DNA from: Sinorhizobium americanum
GTDB lineage: Bacteria > Pseudomonadota > Alphaproteobacteria > Rhizobiales > Rhizobiaceae
Length of the DNA: 64,000 nt
Assembly (NCBI RefSeq): GCF_001651855.1
Contig: NZ_LNQC01000080.1
Coordinates: 1-64,000, forward strand
Direction of reading: 5' to 3'
In this document: piece by piece, positions 16,218 through 25,575 of the stretch
Numbering within the stretch: position 1 is the first letter of the stretch
Layout: each line of letters starts with the position of its first letter
Program-made: the position numbers and the translations under genes
The notes under the pieces: generated by a model
The model's input: the letters and a program-made list of their open reading frames with translations, nothing else
The model's database searches: none
Told to the model about the DNA's origin: nothing

Positions 16218-17623
16218 GCGATGCGCAGCATATTGGTGGCGCCGGGCGTTCCGAGCGGCACGCCGGCGGAGATGATGATCCGGTCGCCGGGCTTGCCGAA
16301 GCCTTCCGAAACGGCAATGCGGCAGGCGCGATTGACCATGTCGTCGAGGTCGGTCGCATCCTCGGTGACGACGCAGTGCAGGCCCCAGACGACCGAGAGG
16401 CGGCGGGCCGTCTGGACGATCGGCGAAAGGGCGATGACCGGCACCTGCGGGCGCTCGCGCGCGGCGCGCAGGCCGGTGGCGCCGGACGAGGTATAGGTGA
16501 CGATCGCCGCCAGGTTGAGCGTCTCGGCGATCTGGTGCGCGGCAAGCGAGATGGCGTCGGCTCCGGTTGCCTCCGGCGGCGTGCGCTGGGCGTAGATGAT
16601 GCCGGAATAATGCGGGTCGCGTTCGACGTTGCTGGCGATCGAGGCCATGGTCGCGACCGCCTCGACCGGGTATTCGCCGGAGGCCGATTCAGCCGAAAGC
16701 ATGACCGCATCCGCGCCTTCGAACACGGCGGTCGCCACGTCCGAAACCTCGGCGCGCGTCGGCACCGGCGACGAGATCATCGATTCGAGCATCTGCGTCG
16801 CGACGACGACGGGCTTGCCGGCACGCCGACAAGCGCGCGTCAGCTGCTTCTGCAGGCCGGGCACGGATTCGAGCGGCATCTCCACCCCGAGATCGCCGCG
16901 CGCGACCATCAGCGCGTCCGAAAGCTCGATGATCTCGTCGATGCGTTCGATCGCCTGCGGCTTCTCGATCTTCGACATGATCCCGACCCGACCGCGGGCG
17001 ATCTTGCGGACCTCGGCAAGATCCTCCGGGCGCTGGATGAAGGAAAGCGCCACCCAATCAACCTGGCCGGTGGCAAGTACTGCGTCGAGATCGGCCCGGT
17101 CCTTGTCGGTCAGTGCGCCGACGCCGAGGAGGGTATCGGGCAGGCTGACGCCCTTGCGGTCCGAGATCCTCGTGCCCGAAACCACCGTGGTGACGATGCT
17201 CTTGCCGTCGGTCTTCTCGGCGCGCAGATGCAGCTTGCCGTCATCGATCAGCAAGCGGTCGCCGGGCTTCACCGCCTCGAGAATTTCCGGATGCGGAAGG
17301 AAGACGCGCGTGTTGTCGCCGGGCACGTCCCTATTGTCGAGCGTGAAAGTCTGGCCGATCTTGAGCTCGACCTTGCCTTCGGCGAATTTGCCGACGCGCA
17401 GCTTCGGGCCCTGCAGATCGGCAAGGATGCCGATCGGCCGGCCGCAGCGCGCCTCGACACTGCGAATTCGCTCGATGAGCGTGCGCATGACCTCATGGCT
17501 GGCGTGGCTCATATTGATGCGGAACAGGTCGGCCCCCACCTCGTGCAGCTTCTGGATCATCTGCTCCTCGGACGATGCCGGTCCGAGCGTGGCGAGGATT
17601 TTGACTTTTCTGTTCCGTCTCAT
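16184..17623 (-). CDS. pyk: Pyruvate kinase
   Basis: The 479-residue product has all landmarks: KILATLGPAS at the start, FRINMSHAS, the catalytic lysine region IMSKIEKPQAIERI, the metal site ARGDLGVEMP, and TQMLESMI. It makes pyruvate and ATP from phosphoenolpyruvate and ADP in the cytoplasm. The ATG at 17623 overlaps the stop of the DUF1036 gene (TGATG), so the two are translationally coupled; a TTG one codon earlier is less likely. The 3' end overlaps the convergent hydrolase gene by 34 bases. Confidence 0.97.
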   Translation of the reverse strand: MRRNRKVKILATLGPASSEEQMIQKLHEVGADLFRINMSHASHEVMRTLIERIRSVEARCGRPIGILADLQGPKLRVGKFAEGKVELKIGQTFTLDNRDVPGDNTRVFLPHPEILEAVKPGDRLLIDDGKLHLRAEKTDGKSIVTTVVSGTRISDRKGVSLPDTLLGVGALTDKDRADLDAVLATGQVDWVALSFIQRPEDLAEVRKIARGRVGIMSKIEKPQAIERIDEIIELSDALMVARGDLGVEMPLESVPGLQKQLTRACRRAGKPVVVATQMLESMISSPVPTRAEVSDVATAVFEGADAVMLSAESASGEYPVEAVATMASIASNVERDPHYSGIIYAQRTPPEATGADAISLAAHQIAETLNLAAIVTYTSSGATGLRAARERPQVPVIALSPIVQTARRLSVVWGLHCVVTEDATDLDDMVNRACRIAVSEGFGKPGDRIIISAGVPLGTPGATNMLRIAYIGSDGRTGV

Positions 17624-18099
17624 CAATTCTGGCTTTCCTGCGTGCCGGGCGTATCGGAAAGCTGAACCATCCAGCTTCCCTGCCGCCCCGTGTCATATTC
17701 CTTGAATCCCATGCGCTGGAAGCCGCGCGCAAAGCAGTCCTGCACGCCGACGATCTTGAACTCGTTTTCGGCGACGCACATGTTGATGTCGCCGGTCCAG
17801 CGGCCGCCCTTGGCCGCGTCTTCCGCATAGAGATAGTAGTAGCGGGACTCGAGCTCGCCCTCGATCAGCGTCGCGCAGGTCGTTGCCGGCACCTGCCACC
17901 AGCCTTCCGTGACCCAGCCGTCCTTGGCGCGATAGCCGATCGCCACGCCGACCAGCTGCTGCGTCCCGTTGCACACGCGGAAGTCGGCCCGAGCCTCCCC
18001 AGAGATGAGAAATGCGCCGGAAATCACCAGGGAATACAGGAGGATGGCTCCTAACGTCGTCGACCCCGGCTTCGCTTTGCAAAAAGGATATCTAGACAC
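17623..18099 (-). CDS. DUF1036 exported protein
   Basis: The 158-residue product has an N-terminal membrane/signal segment (about residues 14-36) and then the DUF1036 domain: FRVCNGT, VGVAIGYRAKDGWVTEGWW, CATLIEGEL, YYYLYAED and a final Cys pair. Four cysteines in the exported part could form two disulfides. The function of the family is unknown. The start is GTG with AGGAAG upstream. It is the first gene of a coupled pair with pyruvate kinase, an arrangement conserved in rhizobia as far as I recall. Confidence 0.85.
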   Translation of the reverse strand: MSRYPFCKAKPGSTTLGAILLYSLVISGAFLISGEARADFRVCNGTQQLVGVAIGYRAKDGWVTEGWWQVPATTCATLIEGELESRYYYLYAEDAAKGGRWTGDINMCVAENEFKIVGVQDCFARGFQRMGFKEYDTGRQGSWMVQLSDTPGTQESQN

Positions 18100-18137
18100 G
18101 GCTTCCTGCGGAACTCCGTTTTGATTTGCGTGGCACT

Positions 18138-18166
18138 TTCTTGCGACGGCCAGTCCCGAATGTCAA
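18138..18166 (-). promoter_or_regulatory. Candidate promoter of the DUF1036-pyk operon
   Basis: On the minus strand TTGACA (18166-18161) and CAAGAA (18143-18138) are separated by 17 bases. The -35 is perfect; the -10 is poor. It lies 40 bases upstream of the GTG start. Confidence 0.45.
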
Positions 18167-18292
18167 CGCAACTCTAATCGATTATATTTGCCATTCCTGT
18201 GACAGAAGGCGCTGAACTCACGGCTTTTTATTGCGGGGCGCAATCTTGCGTGCGATCAGATGCGGAACGTTGGAGAGCGACACAGGATCGGA

Positions 18293-19087
18293 ATGCGGCA
18301 CTTCTCCCCCTACGAAGTCATCAACGGCAAGCGCGAAAGCGGCCTCGTCCTTCTGGCCGATCACGCCATGAACCGGCTTCCCCCGGAATACGGGCGGCTC
18401 GGCCTTGCCGACAGCGCCTTCGAGCGCCACATCGCCTATGATATCGGCATCGAGCCATTGGTGCGGCAATTGTCCGCGGCACTCGACGCGCCGGCAGTCC
18501 TCGGCTGCTTCTCGCGTCTGCTGATCGACCCAAACCGCGGCGAGGACGACCCGACGCTGATCATGAAGATCTCGGACGGCGCCGTCATCCCCGGCAACCA
18601 CCCGATCGCCGACGAGGAATGGCAGAACCGGCTGAACCGCTTCCACCGGCCCTACCACCAAGCGGTCTCGCAAACGATCGCCGAGACCGCTGCGGCGAGC
18701 GGAAAGGCGCCTCTGGTGATCTCGCTGCATTCCTTCACGCCTGCCTGGAAGGGTATCGCGCGCCCCTGGCACGCAGCGGTGCTCTGGGACAACGACCCCC
18801 GCGCCGTCTTTCCATTGATCGAAGGGCTCGAGAGAGCCGGCGACATCGTCGTCGGCAACAACGAGCCCTATGACGGTGCGCTGAGGGGCGATACCATGTA
18901 CCGCCATTGCATGGTGCCGGGCATCGCCCATGCCTTGATCGAGGTGAGGCAGGATCTGATCTCCGATGCGGCGGGCGTTGCCGACTGGGCCGGGCGGCTG
19001 GCGCCGATCCTCGCGGAGCTCAACGACATGCCGGCTCTTCACGCCTATCAGCGCTTTCCTTCGCGCACGGGTGCTTATGACGGATGA
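18293..19087 (+). CDS. N-formylglutamate amidohydrolase family protein
   Basis: About 264 residues in the PF05013 family, which hydrolyses N-formylglutamate at the end of one histidine-degradation route. Visible features: GLVLLADHAMNRLP near the N-terminus, IDPNRGEDDPTL, SLHSFTPAW, VGNNEPYDG and EVRQDLI near the C-terminus. No hut genes are near, so its physiological substrate may differ. The ATG at 18293 has AGGATCGG upstream; an in-frame ATG at 18260 has no site. It lies just upstream of the DUF1244 gene and is probably co-transcribed with it. Confidence 0.85.
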   Translation: MRHFSPYEVINGKRESGLVLLADHAMNRLPPEYGRLGLADSAFERHIAYDIGIEPLVRQLSAALDAPAVLGCFSRLLIDPNRGEDDPTLIMKISDGAVIPGNHPIADEEWQNRLNRFHRPYHQAVSQTIAETAAASGKAPLVISLHSFTPAWKGIARPWHAAVLWDNDPRAVFPLIEGLERAGDIVVGNNEPYDGALRGDTMYRHCMVPGIAHALIEVRQDLISDAAGVADWAGRLAPILAELNDMPALHAYQRFPSRTGAYDG

Positions 19088-19103
19088 TGATTAGGAGATG
19101 GCC

Positions 19104-19409
19104 ATGACCGACCTCAGCAAGGAGCAGCGCGCCGAATTCGAGGCCGCCGCCTTCCGCCGGCTGGTCGAGCACCTGCGCGAGCGCGGTGACGTCCAGAACA
19201 TCGATCTGATGAACCTCGCTGGCTTCTGCCGCAACTGCCTCTCGAATTGGTACCGGGATGCGGCCGAAGCCTCGGGCATTTCGATGACCAAGGATGAGTC
19301 GCGCGAGATCATCTACGGCATGCCCTATGAGGAATGGCGCGCGCGCCATCAGAAGGACGCGACCGCGGAGCAGCAGGTGGCGTTCGAGCGCAATCGCCCG
19401 AAGGAATAG
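19104..19409 (+). CDS. DUF1244 family protein
   Basis: The 101-residue product has the DUF1244 core: FEAAAFRRLVEHL, VQNIDLMNLAGFCRNCLSNWY, and the C-terminal IIYGMPYEEW. The FCRNC cysteines are conserved in the family and could bind metal or a cofactor. Function is unknown. AGGAG lies 6 bases before the ATG at 19104 and abuts the ATG at 19098, which favours the later start. It follows the amidohydrolase gene by 16 bases. Confidence 0.87.
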   Translation: MTDLSKEQRAEFEAAAFRRLVEHLRERGDVQNIDLMNLAGFCRNCLSNWYRDAAEASGISMTKDESREIIYGMPYEEWRARHQKDATAEQQVAFERNRPKE

Positions 19410-19583
19410 CGGCGGTCCAGACAGTCAGATTTCCCGTCGTATCCACATCAATCCACATGTGCAGCGCCCATCGGAGCGGGCGCAGGGAGGAATTGCCGGG
19501 CCTGTTGCGCAATCGCCCTTGACCTCGCCTGCCGTTCGCGGCAGGTCACAGCACCAGAATTCATTCCCCAAAAGGAGAAGACC

Positions 19584-19850
19584 ATGTCCGATGCTCAAGG
19601 CTTCGCACGCGATCAGCTTCGCGCTTTCATCGAACGGATCGAGCGGCTGGAAGAAGAAAAGAAGACGATCGCCGATGACATCAAGGATGTCTATGGCGAA
19701 GCCAAGTCGATGGGTTTCGACACGAAGATCCTGCGCAAGGTCATTTCGATCCGCAAGCAGGACGCCGACGAGCGCATGGAGCAGGAGGCGATCCTCGACA
19801 CCTATCTGCAGGCGCTGGGCATGGTCCCCGCCGCCGACGAGGCCGCTTAA
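19584..19850 (+). CDS. gapR: GapR (DUF2312) nucleoid-associated protein
   Basis: The 88-residue product carries the DUF2312 sequence: [18 protein letters not shown], then [23 protein letters not shown] and [12 protein letters not shown]. GapR in Caulobacter forms a clamp around overtwisted, AT-rich DNA and supports replication and chromosome organisation. The long N-terminal helix and basic residues fit that architecture. AAAAGGAG precedes the ATG. The gene ends just before a bidirectional terminator. Confidence 0.93.
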   Translation: MSDAQGFARDQLRAFIERIERLEEEKKTIADDIKDVYGEAKSMGFDTKILRKVISIRKQDADERMEQEAILDTYLQALGMVPAADEAA

Positions 19851-19868
19851 GCCCGATCAGGCTGAATG

Positions 19869-19907
19869 AAAAAGCCCGCCGGTCAGCTCAGACCTGGCGG
19901 GCTTTTT
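19869..19907. terminator. Bidirectional terminator between gapR and the DUF882 gene
   Basis: AAAAAGCCCGCC (19869-19880) and GGCGGGCTTTTT (19896-19907) form a 12-bp stem with A/T ends on both sides, so it can end transcripts from both convergent genes. Confidence 0.92.
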
Positions 19908-19926
19908 CTGTGTCCGGGAAAGGAAC

Positions 19927-21765
19927 TCAGTTGGTACTGAACTTCTTCACTTCCATGAAATTCACCGCAGTGCCGCTGAAGCGAGCCGTATCGACCGTGG
20001 CGCCGGCATTGCTGTTGAAGCCGGCCGCATAGACGGTCGTCGGCGCGGCTCTGAGCGAACTGCTGACGAAGCGCGGCGCCTTGACCGGCTTCGACAGCGT
20101 GGCGACGCGGCCGGTCGAAAGCGCCCATTCGGAAATGATCTTCTTCGTCAGCTTCGGCTCGGTCCGGACGGAGGAGCGGCTTGCCGCTTCTGCATCCTGC
20201 CGCTTCGGGCGGGCGCCCTTCGACGGCAAGTCCGCTTCGGTGTCGAAGGCGCTGTCGAAGATCGAGGCCCGCGAGCGGCCGGCGGGCTGCGGCGCATAGG
20301 CGGCCATTTGGACCGCCGGTGCAGCATGCTCCTCGACCGTGGGGGCCGCGAGCGCGACCCGCGTTTCGGGCGGCCGGGCCATGGCGATCGTCTCGGCCAT
20401 GGATGCGGCCGCAACCGGGCGCTCCTCAACGAGCGGGGCGGTGACGTCGGCCTCGGCGACCGCGGCAAGCGCAGCCTGTCCGGCCGGACGCATTCCCGGC
20501 ACCGGCACGAAGCCGAGCTCGGGTGTCTGGCCGTCGGCGGAGGCCACGAGCGTTTCGCCGGCCATGAGCGTGTTCTCACGCATCTGCGGGACCGGCACCT
20601 TCAGCGCGCTGAGATCCGGATATTCCGATGGCGTTTGCCCGGTTTGCGGCATGGCCGCGGCCAGAGCCTCCTGAGCGCTGTTCTTTTCCGGGGCAACGAG
20701 CGCGACCGCTACGCCGCTCTCAGCCGGTGCATTCTTGAAGGCCGGGCGCACGGCAGGCACCGGCGCGTTGATATTCTGCTGATCGTCGGCCGGCGCACCA
20801 GCGACCGAACCAGCGACACCCGGCAGCGCCTCCTGATCGGCCGGCGCCGAGGCGGTCTGAACCTTGGCCGGAGCTTCCTCGCCGCCGCCCTCGCCTGCGC
20901 CGGCGGCGATCGCCGTCGGTTCTTCATCCTCGTCCCCGCCGCCGCCAAAGAGCGCGGCGAAGAGGTTGCGGCGCTTGCCAGTGCCAACGTCGCCCGGCCC
21001 CTTCGCGCCACCGCCGGCCACCTCGATCGCTGACGCGCCGACGCGCCGCTTGTAATCGGCAACGGCCTGTTGGAAGCCCGGTAGCGGCTTGCCGTCGGCG
21101 GGAATGTGCATCGTCTTGCCATCGGGGAAGAGGCGCGCGAGTTCGTTGCGGGTCATGCGCGGCCAGGCGCGCACGCCGCCGACGTCCATGTGCACGAAGG
21201 GCGACCCGGAGGTCGGATAGTAGCCGACGCCGCCGACCTGGAACTTCATGCCGATCTCGCGCAGCGTCTTGAGCCTCACGTCGGGTAGATAGAAGTCCAT
21301 CGCCTTGCCGAGCATGTGCTGGCTCTTCTTGGCAACGCCCTTCGAACGGGACCGCAGCATGCCGTTGGTGGCGGGCGAGCGATAGGCGGAGACGACGTGG
21401 ATGTAGTCGCGCGAACCGCTCTTCTGGTAGACCTCCCAGATGAGGTCGAGCAGGCGCGGGTCCATCTTGGTCGGCTCGTTACGCCGCCAGTCGCGCAGGA
21501 ACCGGTTGATCTGCTGCAGGCCCTTCGAATCGTAGCGGCCGTTGCGCTTGAAGGTGATCTGCGCCTTTTCCTTGGTATGGATGAAATAGAGCTTCAGGGT
21601 CCGTGTCTGGCCGGCGGCCTCGACCGGCGGCGCCATTCCGGGAGTGACGAGGGAGCACGTCAAGGCGATGGAGGCGAGAATCTGCGGCCCCTTGCGGGTG
21701 ATCGCCGAGCAGAGTCTGCGCGTCAAGGAACCGATGGGTCCCCCCAAACCGAACAAATTTGGCAT
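19927..21765 (-). CDS. DUF882 (YcbK/peptidase M15-like) envelope protein
   Basis: The 612-residue product begins with a basic segment and signal/anchor (around residues 30-48). Residues about 55-215 are a DUF882 domain with YRSPATN, SQHMLGKAMDFYLP and FVHMDVGGVRAW, which supply the H...D...H residues that bind zinc in D-Ala-D-Ala/M15-type peptidases. The rest (about 250-612) is a low-complexity Ala/Pro/Glu-rich region of no recognised fold, ending in a short Asn-containing tail. A role in cell-wall peptide trimming is inference from the fold. The start has GGGGA upstream and a good promoter (21862-21890). Confidence 0.85.
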   Translation of the reverse strand: MPNLFGLGGPIGSLTRRLCSAITRKGPQILASIALTCSLVTPGMAPPVEAAGQTRTLKLYFIHTKEKAQITFKRNGRYDSKGLQQINRFLRDWRRNEPTKMDPRLLDLIWEVYQKSGSRDYIHVVSAYRSPATNGMLRSRSKGVAKKSQHMLGKAMDFYLPDVRLKTLREIGMKFQVGGVGYYPTSGSPFVHMDVGGVRAWPRMTRNELARLFPDGKTMHIPADGKPLPGFQQAVADYKRRVGASAIEVAGGGAKGPGDVGTGKRRNLFAALFGGGGDEDEEPTAIAAGAGEGGGEEAPAKVQTASAPADQEALPGVAGSVAGAPADDQQNINAPVPAVRPAFKNAPAESGVAVALVAPEKNSAQEALAAAMPQTGQTPSEYPDLSALKVPVPQMRENTLMAGETLVASADGQTPELGFVPVPGMRPAGQAALAAVAEADVTAPLVEERPVAAASMAETIAMARPPETRVALAAPTVEEHAAPAVQMAAYAPQPAGRSRASIFDSAFDTEADLPSKGARPKRQDAEAASRSSVRTEPKLTKKIISEWALSTGRVATLSKPVKAPRFVSSSLRAAPTTVYAAGFNSNAGATVDTARFSGTAVNFMEVKKFSTN

Positions 21766-21850
21766 TCAATCCCCGTTCGACGGACAACCGTGCTTTGCTG
21801 TCTCAGATGACTGTCAAATAAGGTGACAGCATGGCAAATATGCCACAGTA

Positions 21851-21908
21851 GTCACCGCCCCTTATAATATAGTGAACAGTTTCCTAACAAGGTCTAAACG
21901 GCGGTGAC
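21851..21908. repeat. Inverted repeats around the DUF882 promoter
   Basis: GTCACCGCC (21851-21859) and GGCGGTGAC (21900-21908) are a perfect 9-bp inverted repeat flanking the promoter. Just downstream of it lie two smaller palindromes, TGGCA-N4-TGCCA and CTGTCA-N7-TGACAG (about 21812-21847). They may be operator sites or leader hairpins. Confidence 0.5.
21862..21890 (-). promoter_or_regulatory. Candidate promoter of the DUF882 gene
   Basis: On the minus strand TTGTTA (21890-21885) and TTATAA (21867-21862) are separated by 17 bases. Transcription would begin near 21855, about 90 bases upstream of the start codon. Confidence 0.6.
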
Positions 21909-21945
21909 TGAATTGGACGGCAAATGAGGTGTGAATGCGTCGATT

Positions 21946-23490
21946 TTATGCCGCTTCGCGCAGTGGATTGTCGGGATCGATGCCATAATCCTTGAGTTTT
22001 CGATAGAGCGTGGAGCGCCCGATGCCGAGTTTGCGGGCCACCTGGCTCATCTGGCCGCGATAGAACTTCAGCGCAAAACGAATCAGCTCCTCCTCGACCT
22101 CGGCAAGTTTGCGCACTTCGCCGCCCTCGTCGATGCTGGCGATGGCGTTCTCGAACCGCCCTTCGGGAACCGCGCCGAACGGCTCGGGCTTCTCCGGAGT
22201 TTCGGCGCGCGGAACGAGAACGGTCGCAGGGGTGGAAGCCTGCAGGCGGCGGTCCGGACCCCCCTCGCCCCAGGAGAACCCGCCACGATCGGCAACGACA
22301 TAGCCCGGTATCTGGGTGGCGATCTGCGGAAAATCCTTGACCGTGAGTTCGCCGCCGTCGGCAAGCACGACGGCGCGGAAGATGGCGTTCTCGAGCTGGC
22401 GGATATTGCCGGGCCAGTCATAGGCGGTGAGCAGCGCCATCGCGCCGCTCGAAACCGTCAAGGGGTGGTTGAGCCTCTGCTCCGCGGTGAAACGCTCGAC
22501 GAAGGCGCGCACCAGGACGGGAATGTCCTCCTTGCGCCGGCGGAGCGCCGGAATGGTGATCGGGAAGACGTTGAGGCGATAGTAGAGGTCCTCGCGGAAG
22601 CGCCCCTCGCGCACCTCGTTGATCAGATCCTTGTTGGTGGCCGAGATCAGCCGCACATTGACCCGCTGCGGCTGGCGCGCGCCCACCGTCTCGATCTCGC
22701 CCTGTTGGACGGCGCGCAGCAGCTTCACCTGAACCTCGAGCGGCAGGTCGCCGATCTCGTCGAGGAAGAGCGTGCCGCCGTCCGCATCGACGAATTTGCC
22801 GCTGTGTTTTTCGGTCGCGCCGGTAAAGGCGCCCTTCTCGTGGCCGAAGAGGATGCTCTCGACGAGGTTGTGCGGGATGGCACCGCAGTTGACGGTGACG
22901 AAGGGCTTGCTCGCCCGGTCGCTTGCCGCCTGGATCGCCCGTGCGACCATCTCCTTGCCGACGCCGGATTCACCCTCGAGCACGATCGGGATGTTCGACT
23001 GCGCGGCACGCCGCGCCAGATCGAGGACGCGGATCATCGCCGGACTCGCCGAAACGACATCGTCGAAGCCGACGGCACCGCCGCGCGGGCGGCGAGCGGT
23101 TTTGACCCGCCCGTCGCGACTCGCCATTTTCAGCACATTGCCGATGGCGATCGACAGCCGCTCCGGAGAAACAGGCTTGACGAGGAAGTCGAAGGCGCCT
23201 GCCTGCATCGCCTGCACGACCGTCTCGATGCCGCCCTGCCCGGTCTGGACGATCACCGGCGTGTCGATACCCCGTTCGGCAAGCGCCTCGAGAAAGCCGT
23301 GACCATTCATCTCCGGCATCAACAGATCGAGCAGGATGACATGGATCATGCCGCCCTTGCGCTCCAGGAGTTCGAGCCCGCTGCGCCCGTTGTCGGCGAG
23401 ATGCGCGACATGGCCGAGCCGCTCGATCATGTTCGTCAGCAAACGGCGCTGCACCGGATCGTCATCGATGACAAGAATATGGGATGTCAC
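21946..23490 (-). CDS. Sigma-54-dependent response regulator (NtrC family)
   Basis: The 514-residue product has a receiver domain (phosphoacceptor Asp55 in LLDLLMPEMNG), a sigma-54 activator ATPase domain (Walker A GESGVGKE, GAFTGA loop, Walker B FLDEIGDLP, R-finger region FREDLYYRLNVFPI) and a C-terminal Fis-type helix-turn-helix (VARKLGIGRSTLYRKLKDYG). All parts needed to activate sigma-54 polymerase are present. No histidine kinase is adjacent, so its input is unknown. The start is GTG with AGGAGG 6 bases upstream. It is divergent from pepF. Confidence 0.93.
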   Translation of the reverse strand: MTSHILVIDDDPVQRRLLTNMIERLGHVAHLADNGRSGLELLERKGGMIHVILLDLLMPEMNGHGFLEALAERGIDTPVIVQTGQGGIETVVQAMQAGAFDFLVKPVSPERLSIAIGNVLKMASRDGRVKTARRPRGGAVGFDDVVSASPAMIRVLDLARRAAQSNIPIVLEGESGVGKEMVARAIQAASDRASKPFVTVNCGAIPHNLVESILFGHEKGAFTGATEKHSGKFVDADGGTLFLDEIGDLPLEVQVKLLRAVQQGEIETVGARQPQRVNVRLISATNKDLINEVREGRFREDLYYRLNVFPITIPALRRRKEDIPVLVRAFVERFTAEQRLNHPLTVSSGAMALLTAYDWPGNIRQLENAIFRAVVLADGGELTVKDFPQIATQIPGYVVADRGGFSWGEGGPDRRLQASTPATVLVPRAETPEKPEPFGAVPEGRFENAIASIDEGGEVRKLAEVEEELIRFALKFYRGQMSQVARKLGIGRSTLYRKLKDYGIDPDNPLREAA

Positions 23491-23673
23491 GAAAGCCTCC
23501 TGCTTAGGACACGCGGTACTCTTTGGCCAGCCTCATGTGCCAAATCATGCCAGTCATTCGTGCCATAAAGGGCTGAACATCGTGTTTTGAGAAATGCTTG
23601 CATTTTAGCCATTGCGGGCGATAGCAATGCGCCCCATATCGCTGCCTTCCGCAATCAAACGAGAGAACCGCCG

Positions 23674-25539
23674 ATGACCCTCGCTTCGCCCCTTCTCGCC
23701 GCCGTCGGTCCCTCTCCATTGCGCGCGCCAGCCGGACAGGCCGGCCCGGCCGCAGATCTCGGCGAGCTGCCTACCTGGCGGCTCGAGGATCTCTATGCCT
23801 CCGCCACCTCCGACGAATTCCGCTCCGATCTCGCGAAGGCGGAAGCCGACGCGCTCGCCTTCGAGAACAAGTGGAAGGGCAAGCTCGCGGAAGCCGCCGG
23901 CAAGTCGGGCGATCAAGGCATCGGCGCGGCCGTCAAGGAATTCGAGGCGCTCGAGGACCTGATGGGCCGCATCGCCTCCTTCGCCGGCCTCACCTATTTT
24001 TCCGATACGTCCAATCCGGCGAATGGCAAGCTCTATGGCGACGTCCAATCGAAGCTCACCGACATATCGGCGCATCTGTTGTTCTTCTCGCTCGAACTCA
24101 ACCGGATCGACGACAAGGTCATCGATGCGGCGCTCGAGGCGGACGGTCTTGCCGCCCACTACAAGCCGTGGATTCTCGACCTGCGCAAGGACAAGCCCTA
24201 CCAGCTCGACGACAAACTCGAGCAGCTTTTCCTGGAAAAATCTATGACCGGCGCGAGCGCCTTCAATCGGCTGTTCGACGAGACGATCGCCTCGCTCACC
24301 TTCTCGGTCGACGGGGAAGCGCTGCCGCTCGAGGTGACACTGAACCTCTTGCAGGATTCGTCCTCCGAAAACCGCAAGAAGGCGGCCATGGCGCTTGCCG
24401 AAACCTTCAAGGCGAATATCCGAACCTTTACCCTCGTCACCAATACGCTGGCCAAGGACAAGGAGATCTCCGACCGCTGGCGCGGCTTCGAGGACATCGC
24501 CGACAGCCGCCACCTCGCCAACCGGGTGGAGCGTGACGTGGTGGACGCGCTCGCGGCGGCGGTCAAGGCTGCCTATCCGCGTCTGTCGCACCGCTACTAT
24601 GCGCTGAAGGCCAAGTGGCTCGGCATGGAACAGATGGAGTTCTGGGATCGCAACGCGCCGCTGCCGGAAACGCCGACCGCGCTGATCCCCTGGGGCGAGG
24701 CGAAGGACACGGTCCTATCCGCCTATCACGGCTTCGCGCCGGAAATGGCCTCGATCGCCCGGCGCTTCTTCGACGACCGCTGGATCGACGCCCCCGTGCG
24801 GCCGGGCAAGGCACCCGGCGCCTTCGCCCATCCGACGGTGCCCTCCGTCCATCCCTACGTGCTCGTCAATTATATGGGCAAGCCGCGCGACGTGATGACG
24901 CTCGCCCACGAGCTCGGCCATGGCGTCCACCAGGTGCTTGCCGGTGGCCAGGGAGCGCTGATGGCGTCGACGCCGCTGACGCTCGCCGAAACCGCCTCCG
25001 TCTTCGGCGAGATGCTGACCTTCCGCGCCCTGCTCGACCGCACCAGGGACAAGCGTGAGCGCAAGGCCATGCTCGCCCAGAAGGTCGAGGACATGATCAA
25101 CACGGTGGTGCGCCAGATCGCCTTCTACGAGTTCGAGCGCAAGGTCCACACGGCGCGCAAAGAGGGCGAGTTGACCGCCGACGATCTCGGCGAACTGTGG
25201 TTGTCGGTGCAGGGCGAGAGCCTCGGGCCGGCCATCCGGATTTCGGAGGGCTATGAGACCTACTGGGCCTATATCCCGCATTTCATCCACTCGCCCTTCT
25301 ACGTCTATGCCTATGCCTTCGGCGATTGCCTGGTGAACTCGCTCTATGCCGTCTATCGCAATGCCGAAAGCGGCTTCCAGCAGAAGTATTTCGAGCTCCT
25401 GAAGGCCGGCGGAACCAAGCATCATTCCGAGCTCCTGGCACCCTTCGGGCTCGATGCCGCCGATCCGTCGTTCTGGGCACAGGGCCTGTCGATGATTGAG
25501 GGGCTGATCGACGAACTGGAAGCACTTGATAAGGCGTGA
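23674..25539 (+). CDS. pepF: M3-family oligoendopeptidase F
   Basis: The 621-residue protein is a cytoplasmic zinc peptidase of the M3B (PepF) family that degrades short peptides. The zinc motif HELGH is at residues 412-416 with the downstream glutamate in ETASVFGEML. N-terminal helical domain features (LEDLYASATSDEF) match PepF. The ATG at 23674 is favoured over an upstream in-frame start at 23587 by GAGAGA upstream and by the family N-terminus. A weak promoter (TTGCAT-17-ATAGCA, 23598-23626) lies upstream. pabB follows by 36 bases. Confidence 0.92.
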   Translation: MTLASPLLAAVGPSPLRAPAGQAGPAADLGELPTWRLEDLYASATSDEFRSDLAKAEADALAFENKWKGKLAEAAGKSGDQGIGAAVKEFEALEDLMGRIASFAGLTYFSDTSNPANGKLYGDVQSKLTDISAHLLFFSLELNRIDDKVIDAALEADGLAAHYKPWILDLRKDKPYQLDDKLEQLFLEKSMTGASAFNRLFDETIASLTFSVDGEALPLEVTLNLLQDSSSENRKKAAMALAETFKANIRTFTLVTNTLAKDKEISDRWRGFEDIADSRHLANRVERDVVDALAAAVKAAYPRLSHRYYALKAKWLGMEQMEFWDRNAPLPETPTALIPWGEAKDTVLSAYHGFAPEMASIARRFFDDRWIDAPVRPGKAPGAFAHPTVPSVHPYVLVNYMGKPRDVMTLAHELGHGVHQVLAGGQGALMASTPLTLAETASVFGEMLTFRALLDRTRDKRERKAMLAQKVEDMINTVVRQIAFYEFERKVHTARKEGELTADDLGELWLSVQGESLGPAIRISEGYETYWAYIPHFIHSPFYVYAYAFGDCLVNSLYAVYRNAESGFQQKYFELLKAGGTKHHSELLAPFGLDAADPSFWAQGLSMIEGLIDELEALDKA

Positions 25540-25575
25540 TCCGGCCACGACGGCGACTGACAGCGACGGCTTTAG

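Noticed and set aside
21931-23568. 545-codon open frame antisense to the sigma-54 regulator
   Set aside because: The regulator has all catalytic motifs; the antisense frame shows none.
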